A stretch of 8,035 nucleotides of DNA, taken from the NCBI GenBank assembly GCA_021827875.1, contig JAKAUA010000022.1:1-8035 (forward strand), given 5' to 3'. Source of the DNA: a bacterium (lineage in GTDB: Bacteria > Babelota > Babeliae > Babelales > Vermiphilaceae). A program made the position numbers and the translations under genes. The notes below the pieces were generated by a model that saw only the letters and a program-made list of their open reading frames with translations, made no database searches and was not told where the DNA came from. Of the stretch, positions 1 to 5,401 are shown piece after piece. The stretch's first letter is position 1. Each line of letters begins with the position of its first letter.

Positions 1-173
1 GAATACTTACCGCCCTCACCAGGCTTTACAATACCTCACTCCTCAGCAATACTATACTTCGCTATCGGAGGCCTGAATTTTTCTCATATGTATTGAACCA
101 AGACATTGTGATGCCTTTTTTATTTTTTCCGTTACACTAAAGTGAACTCACTATTAATTACACGGAAATTACT

Positions 174-2498
174 ATGCACGATGTCAGAGAAAATTTTAAT
201 ACTTTTATTGCTCAACAATTAAATGACGAACAGCGCAAAGCCGTTTTGCAAAAAGATGGCGTTTTGTTAGTTATTGCCGGCGCAGGATCAGGTAAAACAC
301 GCGTTATTACTGCACGTATTGCACATCTTATTATTAATGAGCACGTTGACGCATCTTCTATTCTTGCACTTACTTTTACTAATAAAGCAGCACGAGAAAT
401 GCGCGAACGTATTGAATTATTTCTGGGCACCAACAAGCCGTTACCTTTCATTGGTACGTTCCATTCCTATTGTTTACGCTTGTTAAAACAGCACAGCAAT
501 AAATTAGATACACCATTCTTATCTATACTTGATGAAGATGATCAGCAAAAAATATTACAGGGAATTATTGCGCGCAATAATTTAGTAAAAAAAATTACTG
601 CAAAACAGCTCTCCTATCAAATCTCTCAAATAAAAAATCAGGCAGTGTCTGCTGATGATTATGAGACTTTTAATAATCAGCTTTTTACTTCTATCTATCA
701 AGCATATGAGCATGAAAAACGATTAAGCAAAGCACTTGACTTTGATGATCTACTGTTAGAAACCGTTGCATTATTTAAAAAAAATTCGGCATTTAAAAAA
801 GAATTCCAACAAACTATTACCCACCTATTAGTTGATGAGTACCAAGATACTAACGTGGTACAGCATGAACTACTCAAACAAATGAGCATTAATGAACAGA
901 ACAAAGCTAACAGCGATTCGATCTGTGTAGTTGGTGATGAGGACCAATCTATTTATTCTTGGCGCGGTGCTACGGTAGCAAATATTATTAACTTTAAACA
1001 AGACTTCCCTCAGGCACAGTTGATAAAAATTGAACAGAATTACCGTTCTGCGCAGCCTATTCTAGAAGTTGCCAACACCGTAATTGCGCACAACAAAAAT
1101 CGTAATCCAAAAAAATTATGGTCTGAAAAAGTTGCCTCAAACAGAATTCGCACCGTCACCTGTATGTCTGATTATCATGAGGCTGAAGTTATTGCACAGC
1201 TGGTTAAAGCACAGCGCAAAAAACATAAAGAGCAAACCATTGCTCTGCTCTATCGTACACACTTTCAATCACGTACGTTGGAAGAAGGATTGATCAAAAA
1301 TTCTATCCCTTACAAAATTATTGGTGGCGTACAATTCTATGAGCGCAAAGAAATTAAAGATCTGTTGGCCTATTTACGCTTGATTATTAATCCTTTTGAT
1401 CGCTCATCATTCTTCCGCGTTATTAATACTCCTGCACGGGGCCTTGGTGCAAAGTTTGAAGAGCAATTTAATGAATTGTGGGCCAATGAACCATTTCTTA
1501 CCTTTACTGATGTTGCACATAAACTATTAGAAAATGGCGAACTACCTAAGGCAAAGAAAGAAACAGTAGTTGCTTTTATTAAAATATTTGCTGACGTTAA
1601 TCAAAAGATGCTGCCCTCCCAAGCTGTTGCTCATATTGTGAGCGTAACACAGTATCGTGCCTATTTAAAAGAAGAATATGATCAAGAAGAATCACTCTCG
1701 CGCCTTGATAACATTAAAGAATTAATCAATGCAATGCTCCATTTTGAAGAGCAAGGTACCAATACCATTGCACAACTCCTTGATGAGATTGCCCTTATGC
1801 AAGAGCATTATAAATCAAATGAGTCAGAACAGGTCAATCCGGTATTATTAATGACATTACACGCTGCCAAGGGACTTGAATTTGATCTGGTGGTAATTCC
1901 CGGGTTTGAAGAAGGGTTATTGCCAAGCACACGCTCTCTGAGTGATGAAGATGCGATTGAAGAAGAACGGCGTTTGCTCTATGTCGGCATTACGCGTGCG
2001 CGTGAATATTTGCTGATCACGCATAGCCGCTATCGCTACACCTTTGGTACCATGAATGATCAACGCCCATCACGCTTTTTACGAGAAATTCCAACTCATT
2101 TGCAATATTTGCAAGATGCTTCACACTGGCGTGCAGATCAAATGACTACGTTTTTTAATGAATGGTTGGGCAATGTGCGCATTCAACAAGCTACCGCTAC
2201 GCCGGTTTATACTGCGGCTTCTTTTTCACCTGCTTCCACTGTCGGCCAAAAACTATGGAAGACCGGTACTGCTGAAAATTTAGAAAAAACTGAACACGCC
2301 GCAAATGCGACGACAGCCCGACGTAGCTCTGTAAGCGAAGACGTGGTGTGGAAAAAAAACCAGCCGGTTAAACACGCAACCTTTGGCATCGGTATTATCA
2401 AAGATATAGAAATGAAAGGCGCGGATACCATCTATCTGACCATTTCTTTTAAAACGGGCACAAAGAAGATATCCGCTGCTTTTGTATCAACAATATAG
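174..2498 (+). CDS. uvrD: UvrD/PcrA-type superfamily 1A DNA helicase
   Basis: ATP-dependent 3'-5' DNA helicase of the UvrD/PcrA/Rep group (774 aa; family usually about 650-780). By family knowledge it acts in the cytoplasm in nucleotide-excision and mismatch repair and in removing proteins from DNA. All core motifs are visible in order: Q-motif LNDEQRKAV (16-24), Walker A AGAGSGKT (35-42), Ia LALTFTNKAA (64-73), Ib GTFHS (94-98), Walker B DEYQDTN (221-227), III VGDEDQSIYSWRGA (253-266), IV QNYRS (288-292), V LHAAKGLEFD (near 565) and VI RLLYVGITRARE (600-611). A polar linker of low complexity follows (about 650-725). The last 45 residues (VKHATFGIGIIKDIE and onward) match the Tudor-like C-terminal domain of PcrA/UvrD that contacts RNA polymerase. 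The ATG at 174 has only a weak GGAAA ribosome site (164-168), and I see no clear promoter upstream. The gene stands alone and its stop is 4 nt from a convergent gene cluster. Family assignment is very sure; whether it is functionally UvrD or PcrA cannot be told. Confidence 0.97.
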   Translation: MHDVRENFNTFIAQQLNDEQRKAVLQKDGVLLVIAGAGSGKTRVITARIAHLIINEHVDASSILALTFTNKAAREMRERIELFLGTNKPLPFIGTFHSYCLRLLKQHSNKLDTPFLSILDEDDQQKILQGIIARNNLVKKITAKQLSYQISQIKNQAVSADDYETFNNQLFTSIYQAYEHEKRLSKALDFDDLLLETVALFKKNSAFKKEFQQTITHLLVDEYQDTNVVQHELLKQMSINEQNKANSDSICVVGDEDQSIYSWRGATVANIINFKQDFPQAQLIKIEQNYRSAQPILEVANTVIAHNKNRNPKKLWSEKVASNRIRTVTCMSDYHEAEVIAQLVKAQRKKHKEQTIALLYRTHFQSRTLEEGLIKNSIPYKIIGGVQFYERKEIKDLLAYLRLIINPFDRSSFFRVINTPARGLGAKFEEQFNELWANEPFLTFTDVAHKLLENGELPKAKKETVVAFIKIFADVNQKMLPSQAVAHIVSVTQYRAYLKEEYDQEESLSRLDNIKELINAMLHFEEQGTNTIAQLLDEIALMQEHYKSNESEQVNPVLLMTLHAAKGLEFDLVVIPGFEEGLLPSTRSLSDEDAIEEERRLLYVGITRAREYLLITHSRYRYTFGTMNDQRPSRFLREIPTHLQYLQDASHWRADQMTTFFNEWLGNVRIQQATATPVYTAASFSPASTVGQKLWKTGTAENLEKTEHAANATTARRSSVSEDVVWKKNQPVKHATFGIGIIKDIEMKGADTIYLTISFKTGTKKISAAFVSTI

Positions 2499-2502
2499 AT
2501 TA

Positions 2503-2915
2503 TTAGCGCGCAGAATCATATTCATTTGAAGCATTTTGATCAGGAACAACCACATATCTATCGTCCTCTTTTTTGGTTATAAAACCAAAGCGGCCATTAG
2601 AAGCAATCTCTCCGCGATACAAGTCTCCTCTACGATCGAGGTCGCCATACATCCCTTTGGATATAAGAAAAGGCATCTTAGTTCCCGGTTTCACTCCGCC
2701 TTCTCTTTCAATGTCTTGTGAATTCCATTCGGCATTTCTGCCACGGTTCCCCGGCTTAATTCCTTTATGTCGCGCTGCAACTTTATTACTACCGGCCAAT
2801 AAACAGTGATATTTACGCCCGTATCACTAATTTCACTTTTTGAGCCAAAGACAAATGCATAAGGATGAATTGATACCACTGATAATAACGATGCCAGAAA
2901 TAATAGTTTCTTAAT
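2503..2915 (-). pseudogene. Broken third copy of a small secreted-protein family (start codon lost, frameshift)
   Basis: Decayed paralog of the intact gene at 2946-3371. Read on the minus strand, the leader begins at 2913-2915 with ATT where the sister copies have ATG. It continues as KKLLFLASLLSVVS followed by the family-typical IHPYAFVFGS. An in-frame TAA lies directly upstream, so no other start is available in that frame. The frame breaks near 2801-2803 on the plus strand. The leader frame runs GVNITV and then goes out of register, while the next frame picks up LLAGSNKVAARHKGIKPGN and stays open to the TAA at 2503-2505. Restoring one T in the coding-strand run GTTTATTG joins the two parts without gaps against the sister copy, so a one-base deletion is the simplest cause. 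The 3' part retains GNRGRNAEWN and GEIASNGRFGF and could be read as a 98-aa ORF from a TTG at 2799, but that would lack the leader. An A/G-rich ribosome site (AAAAAAGGG, about 2922-2930) survives upstream. Function unknown; it is last in the cluster. Confidence 0.8.
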
Positions 2916-2945
2916 TTATGTACCCTTTTTTAAAAAGTAGATTTT

Positions 2946-3371
2946 TTATGCTGGCGTATATTCATCCCAAGCAGCCGGATCCTCATTCACAACGTATTTG
3001 CCCTTCATGTCTTTGTTAATTACAAAACCAAAACGGCCATCTGATTTTATTTTTCCGCCATAAATTTTTTTGTATTCAAACGGTGCATTATCATTTTTAT
3101 TATCAATCATATATATACTGAATAAAAGGTTATCACCTTTTTTTATGCCATACCTCTTTTCAATATCGCTCCAATTCCATTCTGCTCCTCTACCCTTATT
3201 ACCAGGCTTAATCTTATGTTCTTTGATGGTTTTCTGTAACGAACCAACTTTTGTGGACACTTTTATAGCTACTTCTCCCTGCCACTGACTATTGCTGCCA
3301 AAAACAAATGCATAGGGATGAATTGATATCACTGACAATAATAACGTCATGAAAAATAATATTTTCTTCAT
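2946..3371 (-). CDS. Small putative secreted protein, family not recognised (intact copy)
   Basis: 141 aa, no recognised domain. Residues 1-25 form a Sec-type leader: KK at 2-3, a hydrophobic core ILFFMTLLLSVIS at 4-16, then IHPYAFVFG with a possible cleavage after G25. The cleavage site is not a classical AXA. The mature part of about 116 residues has no cysteine. It shows three blocks shared with its neighbours: GNKGRGAEWNWSDIE (57-71), IKKGD followed by a hydrophobic strand (76-87), and GGKIKSDGRFGFV (105-117). It ends in YVV...WDEYTPA. The alternation of turns (GD, NG/DG) and short beta-like stretches suggests a small all-beta fold; that is inference. The start is supported by a strong ribosome site (AGGAG, 3377-3381) five bases before the ATG at 3369-3371. 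It is the only one of three tandem copies with an unbroken frame. It probably acts in the periplasm or outside the cell, but its role is unknown. Confidence 0.75.
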   Translation of the reverse strand: MKKILFFMTLLLSVISIHPYAFVFGSNSQWQGEVAIKVSTKVGSLQKTIKEHKIKPGNKGRGAEWNWSDIEKRYGIKKGDNLLFSIYMIDNKNDNAPFEYKKIYGGKIKSDGRFGFVINKDMKGKYVVNEDPAAWDEYTPA

Positions 3372-3383
3372 ACTTTCTCCTTA
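3372..3383 (-). promoter_or_regulatory. Ribosome binding site of the intact secreted-protein gene
   Basis: On the minus strand this reads TAAGGAGAAAGT immediately before the ATG at 3369-3371. The AGGAG core is 5 nt from the start codon. It fixes the start and thereby the signal peptide. Confidence 0.75.
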
Positions 3384-3390
3384 TAAAAAA

Positions 3391-3813
3391 TTACGCCGGT
3401 CTATATTCATTCGCCGCTTCCTGCTCAGGAACAACGGTGTATACATCAAAATTAGTACGCGGATCTTTTGAATGTTTGACTACAAATCCAAAGAGACCAT
3501 CAGACGCTATTTCTCCCGTATAAATCACATTCCTATTACGCCCAGTAGCTATAGCTATATCAAATGGAATTTTATCACCCCGTTTAAATCTTGTTTTCTT
3601 CGCAATCTCTGCCCAGTTATATTCGGCTCCTCTACCATGATTACCGCGCATCGCCCAATGTGTTGCCACTTCACCCCTGTGAAATCGGCCGATTCCCATT
3701 GGGTCAACACTTACAAGTACATTTCCCACATCACTTTTGCTGCCATGCACAAATGCGTAGGGATGAATTGATACAACTTACAGTAGTGACATTAAAAACA
3801 AAATCTGCTTCAT
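3391..3813 (-). pseudogene. First copy of the secreted-protein family, with a stop codon inside the signal peptide
   Basis: Starts with ATG at 3811-3813 behind a strong ribosome site and reads MKQILFLMSLL, then TAA at 3778-3780. The same frame continues open for 129 further codons to the TAA at 3391. Aligned with the intact sister gene, the stop falls on the serine codon TCA of the leader (CTG TAA GTT GTA TCA against TTG TCA GTG ATA TCA). A single C-to-A change explains it. Downstream of the stop the frame is undamaged: VVSIHPYAFVHGSKSD, GNHGRGAEYNWAEIA, GEIASDGLFGFV and a C-terminal NEYRPA, all family blocks. No ATG with a ribosome site follows the stop. A GTG at 3748-3750 would give a 119-aa protein, but without a leader and without a visible ribosome site. 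Recent inactivation is the most likely reading. Stop-codon readthrough or a sequencing error cannot be excluded. Function of the family unknown. Confidence 0.72.
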
Positions 3814-3842
3814 ATTTTTTCCCCCTTGATTTTATTATTATA
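3814..3842 (-). promoter_or_regulatory. Ribosome site and possible -10 box of the secreted-protein cluster
   Basis: On the minus strand a perfect TATAAT (plus 3837-3842) is followed by a short AT-rich stretch, the strong ribosome site AAGGGGG (plus 3821-3827) and the ATG at 3811-3813. A start of transcription near 3830 would leave a leader of about 17 nt. No good -35 hexamer is found at the expected distance, and the TATAAT overlaps the T-tract end of an adjacent terminator, so the promoter part may be coincidence. The ribosome site is convincing. Confidence 0.45.
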
Positions 3843-3870
3843 AAAAAGCACCCAGTTTAATGAGTGCTTC
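3842..3870 (-). terminator. Intrinsic terminator pointing left (minus strand)
   Basis: Plus-strand arms AAGCACCCA (3846-3854) and TGAGTGCTT (3861-3869) form a 9-bp stem with one mismatch and a 6-nt loop. On the minus strand the stem runs straight into a T run (plus A-run 3842-3847), as for a rho-independent terminator; on the plus strand no T-tract follows. It would end leftward transcription, most plausibly that of trpS after its 3' untranslated region. It lies only about 30 nt before the start of the secreted-protein cluster, so it could alternatively act as an attenuator in that cluster's leader. Confidence 0.6.
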
Positions 3871-3875
3871 TTCAT

Positions 3876-3931
3876 GATCTTAAGAAAATAGAAGTTATTA
3901 TTGCAATAAGTTCTAAATTTTGTGAACAAAA
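3876..3931. promoter_or_regulatory. Two short palindromes upstream of the secreted-protein cluster
   Basis: TTTTGTGAACAAAA (3918-3931) is a 6-bp inverted repeat around GA, and TTATTGCAATAA (3898-3909) is a perfect 12-bp palindrome. Both have the size of operator half-site pairs. On the minus strand TTGCAA (3901-3906) and TAAGAT (3877-3882) could be a weak -35/-10 pair with an 18-nt spacer, which would place the start of transcription just before the terminator hairpin. No protein can be assigned to these sites, and AT-rich sequence makes chance palindromes common. Confidence 0.3.
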
Positions 3932-3953
3932 CTAAAAGGAGGTAATATCCTCA

Positions 3954-4129
3954 TGTCATCCTGAACTTGTTTCAGGATCCAGTGTTTGTACCCTCATGGT
4001 AAAAAACTGAGGCGATAGCATAGATACTGGCAATTTAACTTGATTGAAAAAAATAATCCATCATGGAATAATACGCGTAAATATAAACAATATTTTATAG
4101 ATGGATCCTGAAACAAGTTCAAGATGACA
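3954..4129. repeat. REP-like inverted pair forming a 176-bp element
   Basis: The left arm (3954-3980, beginning TGTCATCCTGAAC and ending TTCAGGATCC) and the right arm (4103-4129) are reverse complements over 27 bases with a single mismatch. Each arm is itself a palindrome: ATCCTGAA and TTCAGGAT around the loop CTTGT (3958-3978), repeated at the right end. This matches the general form of a BIME, two REP units facing each other around a 122-bp core. The motif is of a kind I recall being dispersed in several unrelated bacterial genomes; such REPs are generally mobilised by RAYT (Y1 transposase) proteins, none of which is in this window. The core has no ORF, only small inverted repeats (CCTCA 3992-3996 with TGAGG 4008-4012; TCCAT 4056-4060 with ATGGA 4062-4066). 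No target-site duplication is evident. Transcribed as part of the trpS tail, it could fold into strong RNA hairpins. Confidence 0.75.
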
Positions 4130-4192
4130 ATAGTAGTCAATAGTCTTTTTTATTCTTATATTGCGTCGTAGCTTTAGCTTTCAAAATTTAAT

Positions 4193-5209
4193 TCACCGTT
4201 TATCTCTTACATCATAGTCCAATCGCATTGCCGCACGAACCTCACGCATGGTTTGCTCGGCAACTTCGCGCGTTTGCTGACTGCCGGCCAATAATGTTGC
4301 CATAACATAGTCGGGATCTTTTTCTAATGCGGCACGACGTGTGCGAATAGGGTCTAAGAAAGCATTCAAAACATCAATAAGTCTTTTCTTTATCACCACA
4401 TCACCAAGGCCACCGCGGCGATAATGTGCTTTGAGCTCTTTGACTTCATCTTTATTAGTGTCAAAAATATCAAGGTACGAGAAGACCACATTACCTTCTA
4501 CTTTACCCGGATCAGAGACACGAATATGATCAGGGTCGGTATACATAGTCATTACTTTTTTGCTTACTACATCAGCAGGGTCACATAAAAATATGGCGTT
4601 GCCCAATGATTTACTCATTTTTGCTTTGCCATCAAGTCCGGGTAAGCGTGGCACTTCAGAAATAAGCGGCTTTGCTTCAACCAATACATCTACACCATAC
4701 GTACGATTAAAGGTGCGCACTATCTCATTTGCCTGTTCTATCATGGGCAGCTGATCTTCGCCTATGGGTACTATAGCACCCTTTACTACCGTAATATCTG
4801 CTGCTTGGTGCACCGGATAGATTAAAAAGCCTGCAGTAACATTTTCGCCATAACCTTTTTGTGCAATTTCAGCCTTAATCGTAGGATTTCTTTTTAAGCG
4901 ATTAATGGTAACAAAATTGAGATAAAATATGGCTAATTCAGCAATTTGCGGAATCATTGATTGAATAAAAATAGTTGTTTTATGGGGATCAATGCCAACA
5001 GCCAAATAATCGAGCCCTACTTGCAGCACATTGTCGCGCACTTTTTGTGGATTATCAAAATTATCAGTTAATGCTTGTACATCTGCAATCATTACATATT
5101 GTTTATAACTATTTTGTAATTCAACGCGATTTGCGAGTGAGCCTACGTAGTGCCCTAAATGAAGTGGGCCGGTAGGACGGTCGCCTGTTAATACAATGCC
5201 TTGTGCCAT
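4193..5209 (-). CDS. trpS: Tryptophanyl-tRNA synthetase
   Basis: Class Ic aminoacyl-tRNA synthetase that charges tRNA-Trp with tryptophan using ATP, in the cytoplasm. 338 aa, normal for bacterial TrpRS (about 325-345). Signatures: the TGDRPTGPLHLGHYVGSL stretch (8-25) with the HIGH-type HLGH at 17-20, the tryptophan-pocket segment YPVHQAADIT (131-140) with D138, VPIGEDQ (147-153), and GLDGKAKMSKSLGN (191-204) with KMSKS at 197-201. The segments RNPTIKAEIAQKGYGE and HYRRGGLGDV are, as I recall, typical of the TrpRS subgroup well known from lactobacilli and enterococci rather than of the E. coli or Bacillus subtilis type. That suggests a distinct lineage or old transfer, from memory only. The start ATG (5207-5209) is preceded by GAGAAGGAAA about 11 nt upstream. 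Transcribed alone, divergent from the cdaA operon; probable termination is at 3842-3870. No T-box-like structure is recognisable in the short upstream region. Confidence 0.96.
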   Translation of the reverse strand: MAQGIVLTGDRPTGPLHLGHYVGSLANRVELQNSYKQYVMIADVQALTDNFDNPQKVRDNVLQVGLDYLAVGIDPHKTTIFIQSMIPQIAELAIFYLNFVTINRLKRNPTIKAEIAQKGYGENVTAGFLIYPVHQAADITVVKGAIVPIGEDQLPMIEQANEIVRTFNRTYGVDVLVEAKPLISEVPRLPGLDGKAKMSKSLGNAIFLCDPADVVSKKVMTMYTDPDHIRVSDPGKVEGNVVFSYLDIFDTNKDEVKELKAHYRRGGLGDVVIKKRLIDVLNAFLDPIRTRRAALEKDPDYVMATLLAGSQQTREVAEQTMREVRAAMRLDYDVRDKR

Positions 5210-5401
5210 GGGATAAATAGTTTCCTTCTCAATAAAATAATTTTTTCTTAAAGATAGTATAAATCATTGCACGCAAAAACAAAGTCTATCGAGCAAATCA
5301 TTGACTTCTGCTGTATTGGCAATGTTAGCATGAGGCTACTTCAACAAAAAATTGCGCTTTTCGTACTAAGGTACGTGGTGCGCCTGTATCAAGGAGCTCG
5401 C
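5210..5401. promoter_or_regulatory. Divergent promoter region between trpS and the cdaA-like operon
   Basis: The only place for promoters of both divergent units. For trpS (minus strand), TACTAT (plus 5254-5259) with TTGTTT (plus 5277-5282) and a 17-nt spacer is the best pair, though weak. For the operon (plus strand), TTGACT (5301-5306) is a near-consensus -35, but the best -10 behind it (TAGCAT, 5326-5331) is at a long 19-nt distance; TATAAA (5258-5263) is an alternative -10 without a -35. The cdaA-like reading frame is open back to 5267 (a TTG) and has an ATG at 5330. Neither has a ribosome site, and the AAGGAG at 5391-5396 favours 5402 as the start. Confidence 0.4.

Larger units (their letters stand above)
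2503..3813 (-). repeat. Tandem triplication of a small secreted-protein gene
   Basis: Three head-to-tail minus-strand units of 413, 426 and 423 nt with spacers of 30 and 19 nt. All share the leader (KKILFF-type start, then SIHPYAFV and GS), a central GN-[HKR]-GR-[GN]-AE-[YW]-N motif, a G-[EK]-I-[AK]-S-[DN]-G-x-FGF motif and a [DN]-E-Y near the C terminus. The nucleotide block encoding SIHPYAFV is nearly identical in the three units (plus-strand 2851-2874, 3304-3327, 3749-3772), whereas the mature regions are much more divergent. This indicates descent by local duplication. The order of transcription is 3813 to 3391, then 3371 to 2946, then 2915 to 2503, probably as one transcript. Confidence 0.85.
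3814..4192. other. Gene-free region between trpS and the secreted-protein cluster
   Basis: This 379-bp stretch has no credible coding frame. From left to right it holds the ribosome site and possible -10 of the secreted-protein cluster, a leftward intrinsic terminator, two short palindromes, an isolated Shine-Dalgarno-like AAAAGGAGG (3934-3942) and the REP-like inverted pair. An AT-rich stretch of about 60 bases follows before the trpS stop, in which I see nothing further and no terminator immediately after trpS. Confidence 0.8.

Noticed and set aside
1..96. Open frame of 31 codons from the left edge ending at TGA 94-96, and a stretch ending in CACCA (17-21) that resembles a tRNA 3' end.
   Set aside because: The encoded residues show no recognisable family. 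As a tRNA end, the T-loop and stem spacing do not fit (a G would fall on the invariant C56 position) and the 5' part is outside the window. Neither reading is supported.
2691..2879. Separate 62-codon minus-strand frame containing the leader of the third paralog.
   Set aside because: Its leader matches the paralogs, but the part after the frameshift (VVIKLQRDIKELSRG and onward) does not. It is the 5' half of the broken gene, not an independent gene.
3954..4129. CRISPR or att-site interpretation of the repeated 27-bp motif.
   Set aside because: There are only two copies, in inverted orientation, with a single 122-bp interval and self-complementary arms. No integrase or cas gene is present. The REP-like reading fits better.
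5267..5401. In-frame upstream extension of the cdaA-like gene (TTG at 5267 or ATG at 5330).
   Set aside because: No ribosome site precedes either start, whereas AAGGAG sits ideally before the ATG at 5402, and the resulting length matches the CdaA family.
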